DNA of 64,000 bases, taken from positions 1-64,000 of the forward strand of contig NZ_JAEINV010000003.1 in the NCBI RefSeq assembly GCF_016342705.1, read 5' to 3'. Below, in pieces: positions 52,434-61,512 of the stretch (position 1 is the first letter of the stretch; every line of letters begins with the position of its first letter). The position numbers were made by a program, and so were the translations under genes. Source of the DNA: Lutibacter sp. Its GTDB lineage: Bacteria; Bacteroidota; Bacteroidia; Flavobacteriales; Flavobacteriaceae. The notes under the pieces were generated by a model that did no database searches, was not told where the DNA came from, and was given only the letters and a program-made list of their open reading frames with translations.

Positions 52434-52576
52434 CACTATTTTTAATAATTCTAAATAAAATTGTTAAAGTTGACTTTAAAACTATTGTTAAGTAGTGTTA
52501 ATGATTGTTAACATATTAAACCTTTCATATTTTCAAGAGTCTTAAGGATATAAAATAAATTAAATAACACATAATT

Positions 52577-53035
52577 ATGAAAAAATTAATAGGCTTAACA
52601 GCAATCGTACTTTTATTGTCAATTTCAATGAGTGCACAAGGAAAACAAAGAGGAGGAGCGAATAGCGATTCTGATTTATCAATAGAGCAAAGAGTGGCTT
52701 TACAAACTAAGAGAATGACACTAAATCTTGACTTAGATGCGAATCAACAAAAAGAAGTTGAACAAATGCTTTTAAAATCTGCAAATGAAAATGATCAGTT
52801 GAGAGATGAATTTAGACAAAAAAAACAAAGTGGCAATTTAACAGCTGATGAGAAATATGCTTTTGAAAATAACAGATTAGAAAAACAAGCGGCTCATAAA
52901 GCTGAAATGAAAAAAATCTTAAATAAAGATCAGTTTGTCAAATGGGAAAGTACTATGATGAACAGATCTAAAAATAAAGATGCGAAAGGAACAAAAGGAA
53001 ATAATTCGCAAAGACAATTTAAAAATAAAGGATAA
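52577..53035 (+). CDS. Spy/CpxP-like small periplasmic protein
   Basis: 152 residues with a signal peptide (about 1-20, ending SMSAQ). The mature part is a charged helical bundle: SIEQRVALQTKRMTLNLDLDANQQKEVEQMLLK and EMKKILNKDQFVKWESTM. The spacing of a LD-x-NQQ turn followed by KILNxxQ resembles the LTxxQ repeats of Spy/CpxP chaperones. The tail is basic and disordered. No function is proven. Confidence 0.68.
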   Translation: MKKLIGLTAIVLLLSISMSAQGKQRGGANSDSDLSIEQRVALQTKRMTLNLDLDANQQKEVEQMLLKSANENDQLRDEFRQKKQSGNLTADEKYAFENNRLEKQAAHKAEMKKILNKDQFVKWESTMMNRSKNKDAKGTKGNNSQRQFKNKG

Positions 53036-53060
53036 AATTAGTTTAATTATATTTGTTTGG

Positions 53061-53095
53061 AAAGATGCTACATTTTGTAGCATCTTTTTTTTTTA
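53061..53095. terminator. Convergent terminator between the Spy-like and glucosaminidase genes
   Basis: AAAGATGCTACA and TGTAGCATCTTT with a long T-run on the plus strand; it touches the stop end of the minus-strand glucosaminidase gene. Confidence 0.75.
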
Positions 53096-53890
53096 TTTTG
53101 AAATAATTAATATTTGTCCGATACTAATTTCATTAGATTTTAAATCGTTTATATCTTTCAATTCATCAACAGATAACCCATACCTTTTTGAGATATTATA
53201 CAAAGTATCTCCTTTTTGAACGTTATGGTTTTTAGTTATATCTGATTTTTCAACAATATGTTTTCTTCCTAAAACCTGAGTATCATACTTATGTAATTCA
53301 AATTTTTCTATTAAACCAATTAATTTTGCTGGATATCTTCTATCTGTGGCATAACCAGCTTCGCTAAGCCCTTTAGCCCAACCAACATAATCGCCAGATT
53401 CTAATGAAAATAATTTTGAATATCTACTTCTTGAGGTTAAAAATAGAGAGTGATCTCTATACGAGGTTGTAGGGTCTTTGTATACTCTAAAACATTCTCC
53501 TTTTTCATCATCATCATGAAGTGTTTGTTCGCCTTCCCAGCCTTTATGACATTTAATTCCAAAGTGATTGTTAGATCTTTTTGTTAATTCACTATTTCCG
53601 CTTGAAGATTCTAAAATTCCTTGTGCTAATGTAATACTTGCAGGAATTTTATAAATTTTCATTTCTTCAATTGCGGCATCTTTAAAAAACGCAATATAGT
53701 CTTCAGTGGAATTAAAAATAGTTGATTTTATAGAAGTTTTGTCTTCAATTTTCGTTACCTCATCTTTATTTTTTTGGACAACTTTTGGATATATTTTTTT
53801 GGGTTGTGAATGAACAACATGTTTTTTTGATTTACAACTTGATAAAAATACAATTGAAAAAATAAAAATTATAAGATATTTAAATTTCAT
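53093..53890 (-). CDS. Peptidoglycan glucosaminidase lipoprotein with LysM
   Basis: 265 residues with a lipoprotein signal (IVFLSSCKSKKH). The GH73-like glucosaminidase domain spans about 65-200: PASITLAQGILESSSGNSEL holds the catalytic Glu, with NNHFGIKCHKGW, CFRVYKDPTTSYRDHSLFL and YATDRRYPAKLIGLIEKF. A LysM domain (HNVQKGDTLYNISKRYGLSVDELKDIN) closes it. It would cut wall glycans at the membrane. Three bases after the PLP-enzyme gene. Confidence 0.92.
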   Translation of the reverse strand: MKFKYLIIFIFSIVFLSSCKSKKHVVHSQPKKIYPKVVQKNKDEVTKIEDKTSIKSTIFNSTEDYIAFFKDAAIEEMKIYKIPASITLAQGILESSSGNSELTKRSNNHFGIKCHKGWEGEQTLHDDDEKGECFRVYKDPTTSYRDHSLFLTSRSRYSKLFSLESGDYVGWAKGLSEAGYATDRRYPAKLIGLIEKFELHKYDTQVLGRKHIVEKSDITKNHNVQKGDTLYNISKRYGLSVDELKDINDLKSNEISIGQILIISK

Positions 53891-53893
53891 AAA

Positions 53894-54826
53894 TTAATTA
53901 ATTTGAGGTAAGTTTTTGTTTTTTAAATATAGATTCATTCCATCAATTCCTTGTAAACCACCAGTATGAATAGCTATTATTTTTGTTCCTTTTTTAAAAT
54001 AATCATTTTTAATTAAATCTATTATTCCAAACAACATTTTTCCAGTATAAACAGGGTCTAGTGGAATGGTTGTTTCCTTTTTAAATTTATTGATAAATGT
54101 AATTAATTCTTCAGATATTTTAGCATATCCACCAAAATGATAATTAGTATTTAAACACCAATTATCTTTTTTTAGTATATATTTATTAATTTCATTTTGA
54201 AGAAAATCACCTTTTAGTGCCGGAAAACCAACTACTTTTTGATGTTTTTTTGAAGCATTTATAATTCCAGAAATGGTTCCGCCAGTACCTATTGCAGAAC
54301 AAATAACATTAAATATTTCATCTTTATCAGTTAGTATTTCTTCACAACCTTTTACTGCAAAATTATTTGTTCCACCTTCTGGTATCAAATAAAAATCACC
54401 AAATTCTGCTTTTAAATTATTTATAAAACTTGTTGATTCTTTTTCTCTATAGGTGCTTCTTGATACAAAATGAAATTTCATTCCATGTTGTGAAGCAAAT
54501 TTTAAAGTTGGATTGTTTAGAATAACTTCATCAGTGTTTAAAGCTAATTCATCGCCTCTAATTACTCCAATTGTCTCAAAATTATATTCAAATCCAGCAG
54601 CAGCAGTTGCCGCAATATGATTTGAATATGCACCACCAAAGGTTATGAGTTTAGATTTTTCTAACCGTTTAGCATCCTGTAAATTGTATTTTAGTTTTCG
54701 GTATTTATTTCCTGAAATAAATGGATGCAATTCATCTTCTCGCTTTATATATAACGAAACTTCTTTAGTTGCAATTTCCGAAAAGTGAATTTGCTGAATT
54801 CTGCTATGTAAATTTTCTAGGAACAA
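53894..54826 (-). CDS. ACC deaminase/D-cysteine desulfhydrase-type PLP enzyme
   Basis: 310 residues. YIKREDELHPFISGNKYRKLKYNL carries the Schiff-base lysine (SGNKxRKL), TFGGAYSNHIAATAAAG the substrate loop and CSAIGTGGTISGIINAS the phosphate-binding loop. The subgroup cannot be fixed from sequence: members deaminate 1-aminocyclopropane-1-carboxylate or desulfurate D-cysteine. It overlaps the ABC-F gene by ten bases. Confidence 0.85.
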   Translation of the reverse strand: MFLENLHSRIQQIHFSEIATKEVSLYIKREDELHPFISGNKYRKLKYNLQDAKRLEKSKLITFGGAYSNHIAATAAAGFEYNFETIGVIRGDELALNTDEVILNNPTLKFASQHGMKFHFVSRSTYREKESTSFINNLKAEFGDFYLIPEGGTNNFAVKGCEEILTDKDEIFNVICSAIGTGGTISGIINASKKHQKVVGFPALKGDFLQNEINKYILKKDNWCLNTNYHFGGYAKISEELITFINKFKKETTIPLDPVYTGKMLFGIIDLIKNDYFKKGTKIIAIHTGGLQGIDGMNLYLKNKNLPQIN

Positions 54827-56736
54827 TTTGTTACTTTTTCTTCAATTTCAGACCATTCTTCCATTAAATCTTCAATTTTTTTCTTTTTAGATTCATATTT
54901 TTCAAAGAAATTAATTTCAGAAGCTGTTTTTTCATAATCTTTAGCTAGCTCAGTATCCATTTCTAAAATTTCTTTTTCCAACGTATCAATTTGGGTTTCA
55001 ATTTTAGATAATTGATTTTTTAACTTTTTTAGTTCTTTTTCTTCTTCTTTTGAAAGTTGAAATTCACCTTTTTTGGATGGTTTAGAAGCTGTTTCTACTA
55101 CAGTTCTTTTTTCAGCTTCTCTTAAATTTTCAATTTGATGTTGCTCTAAGAAAAAGTCTATATCTCCTAAATATTCTTTTATAACTTTATCTTTAAATCC
55201 ATACACTGTTGTTGCTAAACCTTGCAAAAAATCTCTATCATGCGAAACTAAAATTAGCGTTCCATCAAACTTTTTAAGGGCTTGTTTTAATACATTTTTT
55301 GATGCAATATCCAAGTGGTTTGTTGGCTCATCCATTATTAGTACGTTAAATGGTAATAATAATAATTTACAAAGCGCCAATCTGTTTCGTTCACCTCCTG
55401 ATAGCATTTTTGCTTTTTTATCAACGGCATCACCTCCAAATAAAAATGAACCCAGCATATCTCTAACCTTCGCTCTATTTCCATCTGTTGCGGCATCTTC
55501 CATAATTTCTAGTACCGTTTTCTCAGGTTCTAAATATTCTGATTGATTTTGAGCGAAATAGCCAATTTGAACATTATGGCCCAGTTTTAAATGACCACCA
55601 TGGGCAATTTCACCCACCATAATTTTTGCCAACGTAGATTTTCCCTGGCCGTTTTGACCAACAAATGCTATTTTGCTATTGCGTTCAATTAATAAATCAA
55701 CATTTTCTAATACATGTTTGTCTCCGTAACTTTTTGATAAATGTTCAGCTTCAAAAACTACTTTTCCAGGATCTTTTGATATTTGGAAACGAATATTCAT
55801 AACAGCATTGTCGTCGTCGTCAACTTCAATTAGCTCAACTTTATCTAATTTTTTGATTAAAGATTGCGCCATGGAAGCTTTGTTGGCTTTTGCTCTAAAT
55901 TTATCAATTAATATTTGCGTTGCTTTTATTTCTTTCTCCTGATTTTTTTGAGCCTGTAATTGTTTTTCTTTTATTTCATCGCGTAATAATAAAAATTGCG
56001 AGTACGGTTTTTTATAATCATAAATTTTACCCAATGAAATTTCAATAGTTCGGTTTGTCACATTATCTAAAAACATTTTATCGTGTGAAACTAAAACTAT
56101 GGCACCTGAATAGGCTTTTAAGAAATTCTCTAACCAAATAATAGATTCAATATCTAAATGATTCGTTGGCTCATCTAGCAATAAAATATCATTATCTTGT
56201 AATAATAATTTTGCCAATTCAATACGCATTCTCCATCCACCAGAAAAAGTTTCAGTTAATTTATCAAAATCTTCACGTTGAAAACCTAAACCTTGTAGAA
56301 TTCTTTCAGTATTTCCTTGGTAGTTATAACCACCAATTAAATCATATCTATGAGAAAATTCATTTAAGTTTACCATTAAATCATGATAATACTCGCTTTC
56401 ATAATCGGTTCTTTCGGCTAATTCAAAATTAATTTGATCAATTTTAGCTTCTAATTGTTTAATTTCTTCAAAGGCTTGGTACGCTTCTTCTAATATAGTT
56501 CTACCTTCAACAAAATCAATATCTTGTCGTAAAAAACCAATACGCACATCTTTATCAAAAGCCATGGTTCCGCCAGAACTTTCAATATCTTTAGAAATTA
56601 CTTTTAATAATGTCGATTTCCCTGCACCATTTTTCCCTATCAATCCAATTCTATCTCCTTTATTTAACTTAAAAGTTATTCCAGAAAATAAATCAGAACC
56701 GGCAAAGGTTACCGTTAAATTATGTACGTTAAGCAT
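54817..56736 (-). CDS. ABC-F family ATPase (ribosome-associated type)
   Basis: 639 residues, no membrane domain. Two ABC cassettes: the first with GLIGKNGAGKSTLLKVIS, TFSGGWRMRIELAKLLL and DILLLDEPTNHLDIESI; the second with AFVGQNGQGKSTLAKIM, MLSGGERNRLALCKLLL and VLIMDEPTNHLDIASK. A charged linker lies between and a Lys/Glu coiled coil ends it (about 555-635), as in Uup/YheS-like proteins. Expected to act on stalled or assembling ribosomes; resistance function is possible but unsupported. Confidence 0.93.
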   Translation of the reverse strand: MLNVHNLTVTFAGSDLFSGITFKLNKGDRIGLIGKNGAGKSTLLKVISKDIESSGGTMAFDKDVRIGFLRQDIDFVEGRTILEEAYQAFEEIKQLEAKIDQINFELAERTDYESEYYHDLMVNLNEFSHRYDLIGGYNYQGNTERILQGLGFQREDFDKLTETFSGGWRMRIELAKLLLQDNDILLLDEPTNHLDIESIIWLENFLKAYSGAIVLVSHDKMFLDNVTNRTIEISLGKIYDYKKPYSQFLLLRDEIKEKQLQAQKNQEKEIKATQILIDKFRAKANKASMAQSLIKKLDKVELIEVDDDDNAVMNIRFQISKDPGKVVFEAEHLSKSYGDKHVLENVDLLIERNSKIAFVGQNGQGKSTLAKIMVGEIAHGGHLKLGHNVQIGYFAQNQSEYLEPEKTVLEIMEDAATDGNRAKVRDMLGSFLFGGDAVDKKAKMLSGGERNRLALCKLLLLPFNVLIMDEPTNHLDIASKNVLKQALKKFDGTLILVSHDRDFLQGLATTVYGFKDKVIKEYLGDIDFFLEQHQIENLREAEKRTVVETASKPSKKGEFQLSKEEEKELKKLKNQLSKIETQIDTLEKEILEMDTELAKDYEKTASEINFFEKYESKKKKIEDLMEEWSEIEEKVTNCS

Positions 56737-56784
56737 TTATTTTTATTATTTAGTGTAATTTTGTATTAGTTTTAAAAAAACGTA

Positions 56785-56792
56785 CAAATTTA
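56785..56792 (-). promoter_or_regulatory. -7 promoter box for the ABC-F operon
   Basis: Minus-strand TAAATTTG, about 48 bases before the ATG. Confidence 0.45.
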
Positions 56793-56847
56793 CTATAAAA
56801 AAAATTGGCACTCAATTAAAGTTTTTAATTAAAAATAGTTCACTAAA

Positions 56848-57246
56848 ATGTTTAAGAAAGGATCTAAACTCTACAGTATATTACACAATAAATGTCCGAA
56901 ATGCCAGGAAGGAGATTTTATGAAAGAAAAAAATATATTTATATTACATAAAGCATTTCAAATGCATGAGAAATGTAGTAATTGTGGATTAAAATATATG
57001 ATGGAACCTTCATTTTTTTACGGTGCAATGTATGTTAATTACGGTTTAACAGTGGGTTTAGCCATTATTACATTTGCTATTTCTGTGCTGTTTTTTGATT
57101 TAACGATGTTAGAAAGTTTTATTCCAATTGTTGTAGTGTTGATATTAACTACACCTATTTCAATTCGGTTATCTAGAATTATTTGGATTAATATTTTTGT
57201 GCATTTTGATAAAAACGCTTTTAATTCTTTAAAAAACGAAGAATAG
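56848..57246 (+). CDS. DUF983 zinc-ribbon membrane protein
   Basis: 132 residues. Two CxxC knuckles (NKCPKCQEGDF and EKCSNCGLKY) form a likely zinc ribbon, then two membrane helices (about 60-80 and 87-107) with EPSFFYGAMYVNYG between, the DUF983 hallmark. Function unknown; homologues exist near heme-copper oxidase genes in other bacteria. Its last 26 bases overlap the convergent FAD gene. Confidence 0.85.
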   Translation: MFKKGSKLYSILHNKCPKCQEGDFMKEKNIFILHKAFQMHEKCSNCGLKYMMEPSFFYGAMYVNYGLTVGLAIITFAISVLFFDLTMLESFIPIVVVLILTTPISIRLSRIIWINIFVHFDKNAFNSLKNEE

Positions 57247-58267
57247 AATATTCATTATTTATTTCAATTTTATTCTCTAAGTAATTATAAAGTTGTTTTG
57301 CAGCAGTAGGGGCAATCATTACTCCGCGTGTTCCTAAACCATTTAAAACTGCTAAATTTGGATAATTTGGATGCGTTCCTAATAATGGTCGTCTATCTTT
57401 TACGGTTGGTCTAATTCCAGCTAATTGTTCTACAATTTTGTAAGGAACATTTATAAAAGTATCCAACTTTTCTTTCAATTCATTTTTGCCTTCATCTGTT
57501 GGGATTGAGGTTTTGTGGTTCCAATTAAAAGTAGCGCCAATTTTATAATAATTATCTCCCAAAGGAAGTACAAACACAGCCGCTTTTATTAAGGCGTTCA
57601 CATTTAAATTTGGTGCGTGAATAATTATAAGTTCTCCTTTTGCTTCTTGCATTGGCAAATAATTAAAATAAGGATTTTGTTTGATGCCAAAACCTTCGCA
57701 AAAAACAATTTTTGAACATGTAATTGAATTGTATATTATGGAATTCTCTTGAATATTAAAGGTTGTATATTGGAAATCTTCTTGAAGTAACTTTTTATTG
57801 ATTGATAAATAATTTCTATAATCTTCTAAAAGATTCTTTGTGTCAACCCAACCAGTGTTTATCAATTTTCCATAGCCATAATTTGAAATAATTCCTTTTA
57901 TTTTCGAATTCTCAATTTTCGGAATCATATATTCTGATAGCTGTTGATGATCTGTTGCAATGAACCAGTTGTTTTGTTCTTCAATAGATTTAAATATTCT
58001 GAAAATATCTAAGGAATAATTGTATTTTTTTTTGAATTGATCTTCTAATTCTGAATAAAAAGGTATTGCAATTTCCAACTGATTTTTAGCTTCCCAAACT
58101 GGTGTAAATCGTTTTAAAATAACAGGATTGTAAACGCCACCAGCAACAATTGATGAGTTTTGAGAATTGTTTTCAAAAACAATAAATGATTTATTATTTT
58201 TTTCTAATTCTTTGGAAAAAGCTAAACCAGCGAGACCTAAGCCTACAATTATATAATCTACCTTCAT
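57221..58267 (-). CDS. FAD-dependent oxidoreductase (DAO family)
   Basis: 348 residues from ATG 58267 (MKVDYIIVGLGLAG); a start three codons earlier is less likely because it moves the FAD fold away from the N-terminus. The nucleotide-binding VGLGLAGLAFSKELEKNNKSFIVFE, SIVAGGVYNPVILKR and the C-terminal AGIRPTVKDRRPLLG and LNGLGTRGVMIAPTAA are typical of amine/amino-acid oxidases. The substrate is unknown. It follows gldN, as in other Flavobacteriia, but behind a terminator. Confidence 0.85.
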   Translation of the reverse strand: MKVDYIIVGLGLAGLAFSKELEKNNKSFIVFENNSQNSSIVAGGVYNPVILKRFTPVWEAKNQLEIAIPFYSELEDQFKKKYNYSLDIFRIFKSIEEQNNWFIATDHQQLSEYMIPKIENSKIKGIISNYGYGKLINTGWVDTKNLLEDYRNYLSINKKLLQEDFQYTTFNIQENSIIYNSITCSKIVFCEGFGIKQNPYFNYLPMQEAKGELIIIHAPNLNVNALIKAAVFVLPLGDNYYKIGATFNWNHKTSIPTDEGKNELKEKLDTFINVPYKIVEQLAGIRPTVKDRRPLLGTHPNYPNLAVLNGLGTRGVMIAPTAAKQLYNYLENKIEINNEYSILRFLKN

Positions 58268-58286
58268 AAGTAACAAATATATATTA

Positions 58287-58326
58287 AAACAAAAAACTCC
58301 TGCAAATTACAGGAGTTTTTTGTTTT
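58287..58326 (-). terminator. Terminator of the gldKLMN operon
   Basis: AAAACAAAAAACTCCTG and CAGGAGTTTTTTGTTTT form a perfect 17-bp stem with a seven-base loop, 14 bases past the gldN stop. Confidence 0.8.
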
Positions 58327-58339
58327 AATAAATGGAGTA

Positions 58340-59242
58340 TTAATAGTTCCACATATCTAATTCTTTATTTCTAATATATTCTTTAATTTTATTAGACTCT
58401 ATAACTTGGAATAATGAATTTCCTTTAACATATTGATCCACATCTCTATCTCCATAGATGTTTTCTTCTCTATAGATAAGGGAACTAAATCTTCTGGCAT
58501 TTAATAAGTGATCAAATGAAATTGGATACGCTGAGTTTTTTTCATTGAATACTTTCATTTCATGTAAAATATTTCGAGCATCTGGAAACCAAACCCAAAA
58601 TAAAGGTAGTTGTTCATCAATATTTAAATCTTCTCTACCCATTGTTTGTACATCTGGAGCAACAGGAGCAAGGGCAAGCATTCTATATTTTAGTTCACCT
58701 TGGCGTTTATCAAAATACCATAATCCTTTAATTTTAAACCCTTCAATATCTTGTGATGTTAAATTTATTTTATCAATATATTCGCTAATATCAGTACTTC
58801 CGGCATTTAATTCATCAAAACCAGCATCAGTTGTGTCAACTCTAAATAATTTATTACTAATTTCTGATTTTGTCATTTTAGCAGTAAAATAGGAATCATC
58901 ATAAATTTCAGTAATTTTTCCATTTTTAATACCTCTTAAAAGTGTATCAAATAAAGATCTTCTTTCTTTAGAAACATTTGTAGTATCAACAGGGTAATAT
59001 AAAGGCAAATTTATTTTTTCATTTAAATCAACATATTCCCATACTACTTTAGACCATAGAATATCTCTATCATCTACATAACCATATTCTAAAGGTTTAT
59101 CGTTATCAACAGCCAATTGTTCGGCAGTTTTAACACCAATATCAGAAGGTCTTTTGGCATTCAACAAATTAGATTGCGAATACAATGTATTTATCAGCAT
59201 AAAAGCCAAAATAAAAATTCCAATATTTCTTTTATTCATCAT
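58340..59242 (-). CDS. gldN: Gliding/type IX secretion protein GldN
   Basis: 300 residues with a signal peptide (ending TLYSQ). VDDRDILWSKVVWEYVDLNEKINLPLYYPVD and GIKNGKITEIYDDSYF start the GldN/PorN domain, and LWYFDKRQGELKYRMLALAPVAPDV, LPLFWVWFPDARNILHEMKVFN and FDHLLNARRFSSLIYREENIYGDRDV are its hallmark stretches. GldN joins GldK in the periplasmic ring of the type IX machine. Last gene of gldKLMN. Confidence 0.95.
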   Translation of the reverse strand: MMNKRNIGIFILAFMLINTLYSQSNLLNAKRPSDIGVKTAEQLAVDNDKPLEYGYVDDRDILWSKVVWEYVDLNEKINLPLYYPVDTTNVSKERRSLFDTLLRGIKNGKITEIYDDSYFTAKMTKSEISNKLFRVDTTDAGFDELNAGSTDISEYIDKINLTSQDIEGFKIKGLWYFDKRQGELKYRMLALAPVAPDVQTMGREDLNIDEQLPLFWVWFPDARNILHEMKVFNEKNSAYPISFDHLLNARRFSSLIYREENIYGDRDVDQYVKGNSLFQVIESNKIKEYIRNKELDMWNY

Positions 59243-59253
59243 TACAAACTTTA

Positions 59254-60789
59254 TTATTGTATTTCTATACTTACTGCAGAAGCATCTTTAATTCTATATG
59301 AACTATTTCCTGATAACGAAGATTTTATATCAAATATTACAATTACATCACCTCTTTTAGATTTTGCAATTGCTTTTTGTGCTGCGCTATCCATTCTATC
59401 TCCTCTAACAACTACAGCTCCTTGACCAGGAACTTTTATTGTGAATCCGGTAGTATTTAAAGATAAATCAAAATCAAAATCTGGTAATTCTGCGCCTACG
59501 GTAGCATTTTCTAAACTACTACTTGGCATTTTTACATAACCAGATTGTTTTCTAATAGTACCGTTTGGAGATGGAATATCCTTAATTCTAAATGATTGAG
59601 AATTACTAACACTTGTTCCATCAGGTAACTTTCCAGTAACACTAATTTTTACTTCAGACCCAGAACTAGGAGTCATAATATATTTTCCAGTTCCACTAGC
59701 TTTAGATAATCCAGCACCTGATGCTGCAACTAAGTTGTCTGGTACACCTGGTATAGAAATTGTCATAGGGTTTGCAACACCTCTATAAACCACATTCATT
59801 TTATCTGCTGAAATAACTGCGCTATTTGGTTTAGGAATTACAGCATAACTACTTTTAATTGGAATTGAGATATCTTCCCCTTTTTCGGTAAAAATAAATT
59901 CTCCAACAATATCTCTTTCTCCAACTGATCCTGCGGCAAAGCTTAACATTACTTGTCCGGCTTGAAGGCTTGACTCTGGTAACATACTACCATTAACCTT
60001 AACGCTTTTTGGTTTTAACGTTGGATCCACCTTACCTAAAACTATTTTACCTTTAAATGTTTCACCTTGAAAAAATGCTGTTTTTTCTGGTATTACAATT
60101 GCTTCATATTTTGTCATTGAAACATCACTTTCTAACTGACCGCCTAATAATAAACTATAGATTTCAGATTCAGTTGTTTTGATATCTGATTTCATAGAAG
60201 TTAAGTTAGTAATTGTTGAAATTAAAGGGAAACCTTCATACCTGTTTTTTAGCCATGGTTGTTTTCCTCCTTCAACATCTTGATCAGATGTATCAAATCT
60301 ATTTGCAATGGTATTTGATAATGTATTGTTTTCTCCTAATAAACTAATGATTCCATCACGGTAACCATTAATTTGATCAAGAAATTCTTGACCATCCTTT
60401 GTATATTTATCTCCGGCAAAAAAGTGATTATCAACTACATCAGTTTTATCCATAGCTTCATAAGCTTTTGGGTCTTCCTGTTCTTCTAAAAAGAATGAAT
60501 TTTTAGTATCTAAGTAGTCACTAAAACTTTTAGACAGTGCGCTAACTTTAGTAGCGGTTTCATAAAGTGATTTATACTTTTCCGGTTGTTCGGATGCTTT
60601 TGTAGCTAAATTTTGTAATGTAGCTGTATTTCTAGCATCTGCGGTTATATTCGTTTCTGAAAATTTTTCATTCATATAACCAAATGCAGAAAGAACCTCT
60701 TTAGACATTTGCATTGCTAACATAGCAATGAATACTAAATACATAAGGTTAATCATTTTCTGCCTTGGTGATAATTTACCTGAAGCCAT
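59254..60789 (-). CDS. gldM: Gliding/type IX secretion motor protein GldM
   Basis: 511 residues. One N-terminal helix (about 13-30, LMYLVFIAMLAMQMS) enters the GldL membrane ring; MASGKLSPRQKMINLMYLVF is the family start. The long periplasmic part comprises the D1-D4 domains known from structures (for example YEAIVIPEKTAFFQGETFKGKIVLG, VVYRGVANPMTISIPGV and FRIKDIPSPNGTIRKQSGYVKM). GldL and GldM form the proton-driven rotary motor. Gene order and spacing are standard. Confidence 0.97.
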   Translation of the reverse strand: MASGKLSPRQKMINLMYLVFIAMLAMQMSKEVLSAFGYMNEKFSETNITADARNTATLQNLATKASEQPEKYKSLYETATKVSALSKSFSDYLDTKNSFFLEEQEDPKAYEAMDKTDVVDNHFFAGDKYTKDGQEFLDQINGYRDGIISLLGENNTLSNTIANRFDTSDQDVEGGKQPWLKNRYEGFPLISTITNLTSMKSDIKTTESEIYSLLLGGQLESDVSMTKYEAIVIPEKTAFFQGETFKGKIVLGKVDPTLKPKSVKVNGSMLPESSLQAGQVMLSFAAGSVGERDIVGEFIFTEKGEDISIPIKSSYAVIPKPNSAVISADKMNVVYRGVANPMTISIPGVPDNLVAASGAGLSKASGTGKYIMTPSSGSEVKISVTGKLPDGTSVSNSQSFRIKDIPSPNGTIRKQSGYVKMPSSSLENATVGAELPDFDFDLSLNTTGFTIKVPGQGAVVVRGDRMDSAAQKAIAKSKRGDVIVIFDIKSSLSGNSSYRIKDASAVSIEIQ

Positions 60790-60835
60790 TTTAATTAGTT
60801 TTTTTGGTTAATAAATAATTATGATACACAACTAA

Positions 60836-61483
60836 TTATTTTTTATTTGACATTGCAGATAACATTCCTCCATAAACTCCATTTAAAGAAGATAAGTTAG
60901 TAGCTAATGATTCCATTTGCTCTTTTAGTTTACCAGCATTTACGGTAACTTGTTCATTAATATCAGCTTGTCTGCTTGAACTTTCTAATTGAATTTTGTA
61001 TAAACTGTTTAATGACTCCATTTGTGCAGCTGCCAATGATAATTGTTCGCTATATTTTGTTGTAGCTGCAATAGAGTTCACGGCTGGTGCTATATTATCA
61101 GCTGCTCCTTTAAAATTTTGGATACTTTCACCTAAACTTTGCATTAATGTTGCATCTAATTTAGCTTCTTTAAGCATAGAGTCAAGTTTTTGAGAAAGTA
61201 AACTTTGTGCTTCTTTTGTTTGTGCGGCATCTTTATTTCTTATGTTTCCACCAGTTAATTCTGGATAAACTAAAGACCAATCAAGATCATCTTCTACTGG
61301 TTCAAAAGCTGATATAGCAAAAACTAAAGCTTCTACAGCCATTCCAATTGTTAACATTACACCACCTGTTAATGGTCCAATTTTAAAATGCATAATTTTA
61401 AATAAAGCACCAATAATTACGACTGATGCACCTAGGCCATAGGCCATATTAAATAATTTTTTAGTTGATTTTGATTGTGACAT
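60836..61483 (-). CDS. gldL: Gliding/type IX secretion motor protein GldL
   Basis: 215 residues. Two membrane helices near the N-terminus: LFNMAYGLGASVVIIGALFKIMHF and LTGGVMLTIGMAVEALVFAISAFEPVEDDLDW, the latter carrying the conserved membrane Glu important for proton use. The cytoplasmic remainder is helical. Partner of GldM. The gap to gldM is 46 bases and to gldK 29. Confidence 0.97.
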   Translation of the reverse strand: MSQSKSTKKLFNMAYGLGASVVIIGALFKIMHFKIGPLTGGVMLTIGMAVEALVFAISAFEPVEDDLDWSLVYPELTGGNIRNKDAAQTKEAQSLLSQKLDSMLKEAKLDATLMQSLGESIQNFKGAADNIAPAVNSIAATTKYSEQLSLAAAQMESLNSLYKIQLESSSRQADINEQVTVNAGKLKEQMESLATNLSSLNGVYGGMLSAMSNKK

Positions 61484-61512
61484 GATAAAATAGGTATTGG
61501 TTTTTTATAAAA